64,000 bases of DNA from Pseudomonadales bacterium (GTDB lineage Bacteria; Pseudomonadota; Gammaproteobacteria; Pseudomonadales; UBA7239), in NCBI GenBank assembly GCA_028280345.1, contig JANQLY010000016.1, positions 34,025 through 98,024 on the forward strand, given 5' to 3'. The position numbers were made by a program, and so were the translations under genes. This document shows positions 19,679-29,600 of this stretch, piece after piece (the first letter of the stretch is position 1; every line of letters starts with the position of its first letter). The notes under the pieces were generated by a model that searched no databases, had not been told where the DNA came from, and saw only the letters and a list, made by a program, of their open reading frames with translations.

Positions 19679-20194
19679 GTGAACAACCACAGCATGCTGA
19701 AAAAGCTTTTTAAACTTCTCAAACCCCTGCTGCTTGTCGTAACCGGCTTTGTCGGCACAGTCTATGCGCCACCGGAGCTCAAATCAAAACTACCCTCCCC
19801 TGAAACTATCAAACAAACAGTGAACGGGCTATTGCCGCAGGCACTGGTGGGAGAAAAAACCACTGATAGTGAACAGACAGCCAAAGCGTCGTGTAATGAA
19901 AAACTTATCCCTGTCGAACAGCTCTTTATCACGGCAATGGATCCCGCAGATAGTAAATATGCCGTCAATCTCGGTCAGTATTTTAAGCAGGCCAATACCA
20001 CACCAATTACGCAAAAGCTTGCTAGCGAGGGTTACAAGTATCAGGTTATCAATGCACGCAATACTGATTGTGTGCCGCTGTTTGTTATTGCCGTCGGCGA
20101 GGTCAAAAGCCAGACCGATGCATGGACGCTCACGGACAAGCTCAGGGATAACCTGAAACTTGACGGCGTACCACTGAAACTACCCGCTGGCTAA
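19679..20194 (+). CDS. Membrane-anchored SPOR-like hypothetical protein
   Basis: The protein has about 171 residues. A basic N-terminus plus a hydrophobic segment (PLLLVVTGFVGTVYA) suggests an inner-membrane anchor or signal peptide. A Pro/Thr-rich linker follows. The C-terminal 90 residues resemble a SPOR peptidoglycan-binding domain: YAVNLGQYFKQANTTPITQKL, then FVIAVGEVKSQTDAWTLTDKL. The start is unsure: GTG 19679 has AGGA only 2 bases upstream, and ATG 19694 lies 17 bases from it. The gene begins a short rightward pair with the next one. Confidence 0.6.
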   Translation: MNNHSMLKKLFKLLKPLLLVVTGFVGTVYAPPELKSKLPSPETIKQTVNGLLPQALVGEKTTDSEQTAKASCNEKLIPVEQLFITAMDPADSKYAVNLGQYFKQANTTPITQKLASEGYKYQVINARNTDCVPLFVIAVGEVKSQTDAWTLTDKLRDNLKLDGVPLKLPAG

Positions 20195-20244
20195 GCTGGA
20201 ATCAGCTTGCTAAACTGAAGCTATAACAGGGACAGGAGATAGAC

Positions 20245-20652
20245 ATGAAATACCATATGGGTTTACGCCACAATCGCCATATGGTGCGCATGATCAAGGA
20301 AGAGAATCCACGCAACCCCTATCGCCTTGGCACCGCCTATGGCAACGAATTTGAACCTGTCGACAATACCGAGCGCCGCCGTCGCATCCTCGACCAATGG
20401 GGTATACAAGCCCAGTCCCCACGCAAACCTGAACCTCCCTCTACAGCTGAACCCCTGCCACGGCGCAGTCAGCGCATCTATTTTCACGATCTGCATGATC
20501 ACGACCAGGAATTGTTAACCCGCCGTCAACACAGTGCCCCGCTTACACGTCGCGATATGGTGCCGGGTACCAAAGAACGTATCCACCGCGGTCGTAATCA
20601 TGTGGTGCTAAATGTGGAAAGTTATCCAACTATTAACAACCCACGGCGCTAG
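20245..20652 (+). CDS. Hypothetical basic protein rich in Arg and His
   Basis: The 135 residues are unusually rich in Arg, His and Pro, with no membrane segment or recognisable domain. An AGGAG ribosome binding site lies about seven bases before ATG 20245, supporting expression. It is convergent with the last gene of the T6SS unit (45 bases between stops). The Arg/His-rich character resembles the C-terminus of the protein at 22292-23047, but I see no clear homology. Function unknown. Confidence 0.6.
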   Translation: MKYHMGLRHNRHMVRMIKEENPRNPYRLGTAYGNEFEPVDNTERRRRILDQWGIQAQSPRKPEPPSTAEPLPRRSQRIYFHDLHDHDQELLTRRQHSAPLTRRDMVPGTKERIHRGRNHVVLNVESYPTINNPRR

Positions 20653-20697
20653 CCGGTCTATATACATCTATATAACGTTTGTAGAACTTTGTAATAG

Positions 20698-21618
20698 CTA
20701 AAGCTCGTCGCGGCGTCGTTTGCGCGACGAGGCCTGAAACATACCGGACATACTAGAAAACATTGAGTCAACATCGCGCCCTTTGAAAGACGTTTTATGG
20801 AAGGCACCGCGCATCGCTTTTCTCGATTCAAATTCATCTGAAACCGTACTCTCAAATGCGCTGAAACTCTCGTTTACATGGCGGTATTTTGCTGATTGAT
20901 CACTGCTGCGACCAGTATTGCCATAGCTACTGTGCTCAAACGCCATTTTGCTGTACTGTGCCTGACGTTTCGTATGTGTGCCATGTTCATCGGTATGGGA
21001 TTGTTCACCGGAAAAACTGGCATACTTGAAATCAAAGTCCCCTTTGCCTAGATGGGGCATGCTGTTAAACATGTCCCGCGCCGCATCCCCCGGGCTACGA
21101 TTCATGCTTTGCATACCCTGCCCTTGTCCGCGCAGCTCACCGAGGCGTTTGTCTTTATACACACTCTTCTTGTTAGACTGCGGAGTAATATCGTGCCGCG
21201 TTACCTGGCTGCCTGCGAGGCTAAACGCACTGGACTTGCCAGTTTTACTGTCGGAGGCAAATGCCTTGAAACCGTCTTTGGTATTTTGAAAACTGAATTT
21301 GGTGCCGTTGGCGTTTATTTCAAATGACTTGTTCTTGAAATCAAACGAGGCCGTGTTCGTACCTCCCTTGCCACCACCAATCGCCATGTTGAGCATATTT
21401 GCCGTAGCCTGCATACGTGCTTCGCGGCCATTCTGTTTCGACATCACACTCATGCCATGCCTGTTCATCTGCATGGCAAGTGCAGAGAATGATGAGCTGC
21501 CTTTACCTCCACCTCCCGGGTCCAGTACTTTTCCCAGCACAGCAGAAGACTTCGCAACCAGCTGCTTCGAAGCCCCTGATTTAGAGACGGGACTTGCTGG
21601 CAGCGGCGAAGGTGGCAT
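20698..21618 (-). CDS. Unrecognised protein at the 3' end of the T6SS unit
   Basis: The 306 residues have low-complexity character: a Gly/Ser/Lys-rich N-terminus (GGGGKGSSSFSALAMQM), then a segment with repeating Phe/Lys/Asn strands (SFDFKNKSFEINANGTKFSF), and a very basic end (RKRRRDEL). No catalytic motif, signal peptide or membrane helix was recognised. It is the last leftward gene before a convergent gene, so it is probably the distal end of the T6SS transcript. The position suggests a secreted cargo, accessory or immunity-type protein, but this is inference only. Confidence 0.6.
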   Translation of the reverse strand: MPPSPLPASPVSKSGASKQLVAKSSAVLGKVLDPGGGGKGSSSFSALAMQMNRHGMSVMSKQNGREARMQATANMLNMAIGGGKGGTNTASFDFKNKSFEINANGTKFSFQNTKDGFKAFASDSKTGKSSAFSLAGSQVTRHDITPQSNKKSVYKDKRLGELRGQGQGMQSMNRSPGDAARDMFNSMPHLGKGDFDFKYASFSGEQSHTDEHGTHTKRQAQYSKMAFEHSSYGNTGRSSDQSAKYRHVNESFSAFESTVSDEFESRKAMRGAFHKTSFKGRDVDSMFSSMSGMFQASSRKRRRDEL

Positions 21619-21668
21619 GACGTTTGTCTGTTTTATCCCGCAGCGTTATGCAGGATGCATTCGACCTC

Positions 21669-22244
21669 CTATCTGCGATGTTCTTCAAAAGCCGAGTACA
21701 AAGCGCTAGCACCAAGTAATGCCGCTCCCCAACGTTGTGAGCGTAACAACGTTTCCGGCTTGAAACTTTGCAGCATCCTTACGCCGGTGCTACGAAAATC
21801 TCTTGCGCTGGCTGAGGGTTTCGGCATCGCATGACTCCATTCGACCATATTTGCAAACAGGTCCGGAGCATATTCCGGCTTTGGCGCCACCATTTTGCTC
21901 ATGGCAGCAAAGCTACCGAATCGAGGTGTATGTTTTTGGTGATGCTCATGCGCTTCCCACATTCGGGCCAGTCCATGCAGAGTAAAACCAGTGTAACCGG
22001 CAAACATGGCTGTGCTCTTCCAGTCTCTTTTCTTGTAGGCTTTATAACCATAGTAGCCCATACCACCGAGGCCAATGGTACGCTGCGCATAACCAATGCC
22101 GGCATGAAGTACATGGGGAAACGATGCGCCATGCAGGTAACTTTCACCAAACAACGTGGCAGCAGTAGCACCTTGTAGTAGCGGGCTTGTGTACTTGAAT
22201 GCCGATGCAGAACGCTTGCGGGTTGTCTCCGGGGATTCGGCCAT
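21669..22244 (-). CDS. Unrecognised Gly/Ala/His-rich protein of the T6SS unit
   Basis: The protein has 191 residues. The first half is Gly/Ala/Tyr-rich with moderately hydrophobic helices (LGGMGYYGYKAYKK, TAMFAGYTGFTLHGLARM), compatible with weak membrane association. The second half is polar and ends basic. There is no signal peptide. It sits between two other unknown genes, 50 and 47 bases from them, in the T6SS orientation. It could be an effector partner or an immunity protein; nothing in the sequence decides. Confidence 0.6.
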   Translation of the reverse strand: MAESPETTRKRSASAFKYTSPLLQGATAATLFGESYLHGASFPHVLHAGIGYAQRTIGLGGMGYYGYKAYKKRDWKSTAMFAGYTGFTLHGLARMWEAHEHHQKHTPRFGSFAAMSKMVAPKPEYAPDLFANMVEWSHAMPKPSASARDFRSTGVRMLQSFKPETLLRSQRWGAALLGASALYSAFEEHRR

Positions 22245-22291
22245 CGTTTACTCCTTGTTCAATAATTGGTTGATCTATTTAATAGCTGCTG

Positions 22292-23047
22292 TCAGTAAGG
22301 GTTAGTTGCGCGCAGGCGTTGCTGACGGCCACGGTGACGATAGACATAGGGAGATGGCGAACGACCACCAAGACGTTGTCTTCGATGTTGCTTGCGATCA
22401 GTATGCCATTCTTCCTGTATTTTTCTGGCCAGTTTATGCCGGCGTCTCCTTGACCGGTCATAAGTTCTTTTATGGATGCCGCGATCTCCATGGCGAATAA
22501 TGCGAGATACCTCTAACATACTGTTACGCATGGAATGACTATTATTATCAACCAGCTCACCATGCTGATTGTCTACATTTAGCCAGCCACCCGGCTGACT
22601 CCAGCGCCGCCAGCGCCGTGCTATTGCACTTGAGCTGTTATCCCGATCACGAATTTCACGGCGGGCAAAGTCGGCAAATTGCTCGGCGTGTAGTGTCATT
22701 TCATGGGAAATGGTTTCATGCATTTCGTGTGTTTCAAGATCTCGGGAGATATTCATCCTGACTTCAACCGGGGCTCGGTGTGATGCACGGGACCAGACAT
22801 CAGGACTTGCAGAATCGACGTTATGCCATTGCCCGCTGTGATAAACATGCATGGAGGTTGAGCCGTAAGCTCGGCGGTCTTCATTGCTACTCAATACCAA
22901 ACGGGTCCGGTTATCAAATAGCGACATAACATTGTTGCCGCTTCTTCTATCTGCTTCACGAAAAACCTCAAAGGCTTCAGATAGGCGACTATCGGGATCG
23001 GAAAAACGACCACCGTATTCAATTCTGCCGCCACCATGACTGGACAT
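22292..23047 (-). CDS. Unrecognised protein with HEMTLH segment, candidate T6SS cargo
   Basis: The protein has 251 residues. A central helix reads HETISHEMTLHAEQFADF, in which His and Glu are spaced like a metal site, but the canonical HExxH spacing is not met (HExxxH is). The C-terminal 70 residues are extremely Arg/His-rich (RSRRRRHKLARKI), as in nucleic-acid-binding tails. It starts 15 bases after the stop of the methyltransferase/GNAT gene, so it belongs to the same transcript. A toxin or T6SS cargo role is inferred from position only. Confidence 0.6.
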   Translation of the reverse strand: MSSHGGGRIEYGGRFSDPDSRLSEAFEVFREADRRSGNNVMSLFDNRTRLVLSSNEDRRAYGSTSMHVYHSGQWHNVDSASPDVWSRASHRAPVEVRMNISRDLETHEMHETISHEMTLHAEQFADFARREIRDRDNSSSAIARRWRRWSQPGGWLNVDNQHGELVDNNSHSMRNSMLEVSRIIRHGDRGIHKRTYDRSRRRRHKLARKIQEEWHTDRKQHRRQRLGGRSPSPYVYRHRGRQQRLRATNPY

Positions 23048-23062
23048 TAATTACTCTCCTGC

Positions 23063-25345
23063 TTACTCAAGTATGATGGGAGACTCAATCGCGCTTAACA
23101 AGGCTGCAAGTTCGCTGCGATAATCCAGTGAAGTTACTGCATTCTGCCTATTGGTTGTTGGCAACCGATAAAAATTCAATTGTTCATCAGGCTCTCTTGC
23201 CGATATATCCAGTTGTTCGAAACCGCACTTCAGCAATGCGTGTCTTGATCTGACATTATCCTTGTAAGCTGATGTGTATACTGTTTCGACTCCCAGTTTT
23301 TTTGTGTGCTCAAACAGAAGTTTTGTCGCATGCTGGCCAAAGCCACGATTTTGAAAATCGCTGCCGACCCAGAAATAGAAATAACCCGCACCATCGTGAT
23401 AGCGTAAACTCACCACACCGATAAAACCATAATGCTGATGCACGATGGCAAAGGTTGCCTTGTTCTCTACAGTGCGCTCTTTTTCTATCCACTCAACCAG
23501 CATGTCCTGATTTTCAAAATCCGGTAGGCGGGTCAATGCTGCAATGTTCGGGTCTCGATATTGGTAATAAAATGCTCGAGCATCCAGATGTGACAAAGGT
23601 TGTAAGCATAACTCTCCGTCTGTAGTACGGAGATTCCACAGCAGAGCGTCATTTTGTTGCTGTAGATTGTCGAGTATGGTTTTCTGCTGTGCGCTGATTT
23701 CGCACTCAGGATCTAATGCCAGTACGCGGTCCAGCAATCGACTCGCCATATCAAGCTCACCTAACTGGCTATAGACCAACGCAAGATTGGACAATGCAGC
23801 AATATTCTCATCTGATAATTCTACGAGAAAAGAGAATACTTCCTCAGCCACAGGCCAATGCATAAGTTCAACGGCCAGCAGTCCCAAATCAAACAGCAAT
23901 AGCTCTTCTCCACCGAGGTAAAAATGATTGCGACAGACCCTCTCCAGTGCCTCACACCAGGCCAACCGCTCATAACTAGTGATTAATAATGGTTCTTTGA
24001 GCAATTGTGGTAAAAAAGCTGCGAGCACATTGATGTCAAAGTTCGACAGTCGCAGACACGCAAGCATTTGCCGCGGGTTCAATAGTTCCGCCTGCTCCGT
24101 CCAGACCTGACTAATTTCAAACATATCAGCAGCTTGCAGCTTTCCAAGTCGCTTATGCACCTCGGACTGAGTGTTGCCATAGCCACTGATGTCCTTATCT
24201 TCGGCAAACAGTACTGCTGCCTGGGTATAGCGCTGCTCTTCACAGCGGGATTGCCACATCAAACCGCCGTGGCTATGTATATATTGTTCAAGCAAGTGGT
24301 AGTTAACGGGCAGAGAAAAACCACCTTCAGCATGCAACTGTGGCGGAGCTACATTGCGCAAGTCCTGCTCCGAACATAAAGCTTCATCAGCCATCAGTAA
24401 AAACAGGCGCCCCTGCGACAGATGTAATAAATGATCAATCGCACGCAATGCACCAGTGGGAACTGAAAAACAGGTACTGTCGAGTCGCTGGATATAATTT
24501 GGCAACAGCATCACATGCTGAGGGCTCAGCCAATCTGCCTGCTCTACCTCGCGCCAGTCATAGTCCAGTGTCAGATGCTCAAACGGATTTTCCAGTCGGT
24601 ATTGTTTTTTTAGAAAAACAGAATCAGTCACCCCGTCTTCCATATTGGCGAAACTGTCTTCCGGATTTTCAATTAAGGCCACTCTGCCTTCAAACAGCTT
24701 TCCGAAATGAATATGCAGCAACTCCTGGGTCAAACAACCAAACAGCGCATTAGCAATAACAGCAGGGGGATTGTCAAACTTTTCAATCTGCCTCTGCTGA
24801 TGCCGCAGGTAAAGCGGCGCACTGGATTCTACATCCTGCAATACGGTATCAAGATATCCATCTTCTACATAGGCCGACATGGACGGATGATGTGCAACAA
24901 AATCCAGATTCGCTTCTACCATATCAGAAACGAGAAATGTCCATTGCAGTGGCGGTAACGCAGAAGCGGAAAGTTTTTCCACCAACGCTGCGATAAACAA
25001 CCAGGCAAATTGTCCACTTGCAGCACCTTGTTCGAGTATATAAACCGGCTTGTCAGGGTTGAGGTGGCCATTATTTAATGCATCCTCCCAATAGCTGATC
25101 ACCATAGCGGCGTATTGCTCTGCATTAAACGGCGTTGTCAGGCAGGCTGCCGAGCTGGTGAAACGGCGTGTTGCATTAACCCCCATACGATTAAAATACT
25201 GACGCTGTATCGGCCACAGCGGTGACTCACTAAAACGGTAGTAATTTTTGTGCCCCTTTACAGGCAAATGTAGGCCCAGCTGTTTGATTAATGTAGCGTG
25301 CTCTGTATCCAGCCCATTATCATCTACTTGTAGCTCTGCACTCAT
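23063..25345 (-). CDS. Methyltransferase-like / TPR / GNAT acetyltransferase fusion
   Basis: The protein has 760 residues and at least three parts. Residues about 60-300 resemble a class I SAM-dependent methyltransferase: the motif I-like segment ILEQGAASGQFAWLF is followed by FLVSDMVEANLDF. Residues about 430-570 are helical, with TPR-like hairpins (NLALVYSQLGELDMASRLLD). The C-terminal 160 residues are a RimJ/RimL-type GNAT domain, with the acetyl-CoA loop QNRGFGQHATKLLFEH and SAYKDNVRSRHALLKCGF. It is embedded in the T6SS unit, 74 bases after tssA. It may modify a T6SS component, effector or host protein; the substrate is unknown. Confidence 0.75.
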   Translation of the reverse strand: MSAELQVDDNGLDTEHATLIKQLGLHLPVKGHKNYYRFSESPLWPIQRQYFNRMGVNATRRFTSSAACLTTPFNAEQYAAMVISYWEDALNNGHLNPDKPVYILEQGAASGQFAWLFIAALVEKLSASALPPLQWTFLVSDMVEANLDFVAHHPSMSAYVEDGYLDTVLQDVESSAPLYLRHQQRQIEKFDNPPAVIANALFGCLTQELLHIHFGKLFEGRVALIENPEDSFANMEDGVTDSVFLKKQYRLENPFEHLTLDYDWREVEQADWLSPQHVMLLPNYIQRLDSTCFSVPTGALRAIDHLLHLSQGRLFLLMADEALCSEQDLRNVAPPQLHAEGGFSLPVNYHLLEQYIHSHGGLMWQSRCEEQRYTQAAVLFAEDKDISGYGNTQSEVHKRLGKLQAADMFEISQVWTEQAELLNPRQMLACLRLSNFDINVLAAFLPQLLKEPLLITSYERLAWCEALERVCRNHFYLGGEELLLFDLGLLAVELMHWPVAEEVFSFLVELSDENIAALSNLALVYSQLGELDMASRLLDRVLALDPECEISAQQKTILDNLQQQNDALLWNLRTTDGELCLQPLSHLDARAFYYQYRDPNIAALTRLPDFENQDMLVEWIEKERTVENKATFAIVHQHYGFIGVVSLRYHDGAGYFYFWVGSDFQNRGFGQHATKLLFEHTKKLGVETVYTSAYKDNVRSRHALLKCGFEQLDISAREPDEQLNFYRLPTTNRQNAVTSLDYRSELAALLSAIESPIILE

Positions 25346-25419
25346 GGTTTTCCTCCCTGCCGACCAACTCTGATCGGGTTACTATTCATATTGATCACTT
25401 ACAGTTAAAACTTGCTTTA

Positions 25420-26619
25420 TCAGGCCATTTCCTGCTCAGACATCATTGCTTCCTGTGGCTCCTGGTGATTTGCCCCAACACCGAGTAATTCAAAAATATT
25501 GATTTGCCCCTGACACTCGACAAACAGTTCGCGATACAACTCACGTGTATCCATATTCCCCCAGCGACAAGCCTGTAAAATCAGATAGGGAGCCGGGCTG
25601 TGGGGATCTATCTGCATCAGGTAATGCGCTGCCTGCTCAAGCTGAATATAGGTTTCATAGCGATTACCTTGTCCTGCTCCCTGCCTTGCCGCCTGCATTT
25701 CACTCAAACCATTTCTGAGCACAGCGTGTTCTGTCACAGTCTCACCGCTGTATGACTCGTCATTATTAGCCGGGGTATCACCTTGCTGCAGATTCTCATC
25801 TGCCGAAATACCGCGTTGTGCCAGTTCCGATCTAACCAATCCCTGTATTTCCCTGAGCACCTCGACCAGATTATGGAAGCCTGGTGCCTCATCGCCACAA
25901 CGCTCATCAAGCTCTTGCATCAAGTAATCAATGCCAATCATGGCCTCGTCGATAACCTGGTAGACAAATGCAAAATACTCGGTTGATGTTGCTGACATCG
26001 CATGGGAAAAATCCTCGGCGAGCAAGCCTTCAATATCTTCCTTTTTAACAGTTTTACCACTGAGTAATTTCTCATTTGCTTGTGACGACAGCCAGTCAGA
26101 AAAATTGTAGCCCGGCTGGTTATCGTCAGTGATCGTCAATGGAATCAAACGCAACAGCGGCACAAGTTTTTCATTCGCCCAGATAAACGGATTAATCCTG
26201 AACTCGATATCATCATCCACCATGCGCGGATGAATACCCTCCCAGTATTCCTTGCACAACTCAGCGAGTAGCAGGCAGCACGGAGCAATACCCTGAAAGC
26301 CATTCATCTGGATATTCGATTCGAGTAGCCAGATGCCAAGTTGAATATCCTTGCTCTTGTGAATCAGTGCATCGAGGGCCACTGAAGCCACTTCCGGCCA
26401 ATCGGCCCGTTTCAGATCATGGGTCCAGACACCCTGCGGCAGACTTGGATCATCTTCCAGTCGCGACTGCCTGATCGTTTCATAAACGCCGTTATACTTC
26501 AGATATTCACCGCAGGGATCACCACCTTCAACTGGCTGTAGCAGTGTCTGACGATCAACGCCAAAATAGTTCTGGAAACAATGCTCTATATCTTCGGGAG
26601 TTACGGTATACATGCTCAT
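25420..26619 (-). CDS. tssA: T6SS cap/baseplate protein TssA
   Basis: The protein has 399 residues. The N-terminal ImpA_N domain is clear (GGDPCGEYLKYNGVYETI, WPEVASVALDALIHKSKDIQ, LEGIHPR-like YWEGIHPR). A Gln/Asn-rich linker precedes a C-terminal domain with DPHSPAPYLILQACRWG. TssA proteins recruit and prime the baseplate and sheath; the short C-terminal type found here differs from the ring-forming long form. Its ATG overlaps the tssM stop by 4 bases, so the two are translationally coupled. Confidence 0.9.
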   Translation of the reverse strand: MSMYTVTPEDIEHCFQNYFGVDRQTLLQPVEGGDPCGEYLKYNGVYETIRQSRLEDDPSLPQGVWTHDLKRADWPEVASVALDALIHKSKDIQLGIWLLESNIQMNGFQGIAPCCLLLAELCKEYWEGIHPRMVDDDIEFRINPFIWANEKLVPLLRLIPLTITDDNQPGYNFSDWLSSQANEKLLSGKTVKKEDIEGLLAEDFSHAMSATSTEYFAFVYQVIDEAMIGIDYLMQELDERCGDEAPGFHNLVEVLREIQGLVRSELAQRGISADENLQQGDTPANNDESYSGETVTEHAVLRNGLSEMQAARQGAGQGNRYETYIQLEQAAHYLMQIDPHSPAPYLILQACRWGNMDTRELYRELFVECQGQINIFELLGVGANHQEPQEAMMSEQEMA

Positions 26620-29600
26620 TCCTGTTTAATCGATGGCGCTATTGCCGGAAATGATTGCGGCAACACAACGGGTACGTAGGCTTTGGTTTTACTGTCTTTC
26701 ACATAGGCGGTCACTGACATAAAGAGCTTTGCAGTGCCCCCTGTTTGACTATCGGGCTTATCTGAAGTTTTTGCTAACGGCGATACCTCAACATTGAACT
26801 CCAGAATATTTTCACCATAACTTGTCAGGGTTTTCGGATTCAGACTCTGGGCCGGGTACTGGTCAAGCAGTTTAAATAGCGCCCAGTTTTTCGCTTCGTC
26901 GTATTGCATATATTTCGAACCATCGGTATTTTTCTTACCTGCATCAGGCAAGTAGTCTGCATTCCCCGACCAGTTAATCGTAACGTTGAGTGCTTCGTCA
27001 TAACGCCACAACATCAGGTTGGTGCTCATGGTATTTGTGACATCCGCGGTGTCACTACTGATTTGCCAGACTGAAGTTTGCCGATCCAGTAAACTATTCG
27101 GTGCCTGCCCCACATCGAGATCAAATTTCACTGCAAGCTGCAGCGGTTCGGGGTTGGGTGTCACCAGCAAATTGGTAGAGAAGAACTTCGACAGACTATC
27201 AAGGTCAGCGAGAAATTCTGCCACCTTGCTCCACTTGTCTGGCGCGGATTTAGCCAGGAAGGCGGTTTTCTCTGCAAGTGTGCTGACATTCTCCCCATAC
27301 TGTGAGAGGAAGCTCGCCACCACATCAGGAGCAATATCATTATTAGACAGCTTCCCGTTGCCAACAAACGGGTAACGTCCAGCAATTTGCTCATTGAATA
27401 CCTTGCTGATCTCAGCATACTGTTCTTCAACCGTCGTTGTCAGACTTTCACTGCAACTCACACCAACCTTGCTTTCAAGCTCAAAACGTTTCAATGAAAA
27501 CAGGTCATTACCAAAATCCGACGGTGCTGTATTGCTTTTATTACCACAGTCGCTCAGATCAACATCTGACAGCATGGTTTCGAGATAATCGTCAAGCAAT
27601 TGCAACTGGTTACTCTGATCTACTCCGAGCGTGAATTTGTTGAATTCGCCGAGTGTATTCCCCCAGAAATTAATCTCAAGATCATCGTCATACCAGGTTG
27701 AGGACTCAATACTGTCTGTATTCATCAAATAAGTCACAGGAGGCTGCAAATAACCGGCAAGAATTGCAATACGCTTGTGCTGATCATTAATGTATTTGCT
27801 GAGGTCGGTTTTACTCGTAATCTGGAACTGATAATCTGCGAAAGGTGCATAGCCGTAGAATTTGCCAGGCACCTTCTGATATAAGCGAATACCGGATGTC
27901 AACGTATCAATATCATTGAGAATAGAAATCGCCGAACGCCTTGAGCACTGGGTCAGCGCGGTATAAGTTGATTGCATTTCCAGTTGTCGCAGTACCGTTA
28001 ACAATTGCAGCAAGTCACTCTTAACCTGATCGAACTGTTTTGACTCTTCGGCAATTGTTGCTTCATAACTGCCAGACGTAGTACTGCCGCTGGCTTTGGC
28101 ATTAGTATTAAGCTGAGCACTGTTCAGGGAGTAATTGATTGCCTGGCGCAACTGGTTCCACGCCAGGTTAGCAGCCAGACTGTCTTTGGTGGCCACTCCG
28201 GCAAGATCATTGGCATCAAGATAATTTTCATAATCGTTATACAACGCAATTGCCTGATTGACCACGCTGCCGCTCCACTGTGTCGCCTTCGTTTCACAGA
28301 CAAACGCACTCGCAGGTTTCGCTTGCATAAAAGGTCTATCGGCAAGGTTTTTCAGGCGCTTTTGCTCCCCGGAAAAATCATCCGAAAAAATCAGCTTCTG
28401 TTTACCTGCACTGTTCGTATCTGTTTCTGATAGAGAAAACACCTGGGTATAAGGCGGTATTTGCTGGGCTGTGATGCCTGCCATATAAGGACTGTGGCAG
28501 TTTTTATCAGAGAACAGTGCTGTAATCGGTTCAAATAATTTATCCGGATAGGGATAATTACCCTGCAAACTATTTTGGTACTCAATGATCTCATTGTCCG
28601 CTCTTTCACAAGGGCCAAGAGAACCTTTGGAGTCGATCCAGTTATCTGTGACATAAGCTATCCAGCCATTAATAGCCTGCAGCGAAGTCTGCGGCTGCTC
28701 GATAATCGCCTGCTCAAGCTTTCTTTTTGTATCTACCTGTACTGCAAAATTGTAATTTTGCAGTAGTGAGCGGCTCTCAATAGTCTGCCTGACATCTTCC
28801 GATAGCACGCAGATATTTTGCGCAATATACTGATAGGTCACAGGCCGCTGCGGTGTTTTCGACAACGGAGGCTGTGTTATTTTATCCATACAGAGTGGGT
28901 AGTCTTTCTCCTTGAAATTGACTTCTGTATATTCCACCCATCTGGGTGTATAGGCGACTTTTCTCAACGCTGTCTGATGCTGCCCCGAATTATTGTGCAA
29001 TACAGAGGGTACCTTCATGGAAAACAGGTATTCATTAAGTGCAATAAATGCTTCCATTGTACTGAGCTGGGCAGTGCTCGATTGCGAGCTCCCTGCTTGA
29101 GCATCTGCCACTGCTGAATTGCTATTGTCCGAAACTTGCGATATTAACCAGGAAAATAAACCGGTAATCGCGCCACCAATACGTGAGAAAATATTTTTCA
29201 CATCTTCAACTACCGATACTTTGGGTTGACGCGGTGCTACCCTGTCGAATAACGCAAGATTTTTGTCGTACTCCAGTACATCATCTACATAGGTTTTAAG
29301 TTTTTCACCTGGAGATAGTGCCGGATCAAGATTGTTAATATTTGCAACTTCTTCGGCCTTATCTTGCATATAGCAATTAATATTTGGGAAAACAATCTCA
29401 CCAAAGGCATCTTCTGACAAATGAGAGGCAATACGCTGCGGCGAATTATTAAGCGCACCCCAGGAAAAAGGCAGATTCCAGTAAGATGGCACGCGATCAA
29501 TCGTCGCAACATCACCTAGCAAACTGTAAATTTCTTCTGGCGGGCTGCTCTGCTGACATTGTGAAAGCGATGATTTATCCCAGCGATCCACATGCTGAAT

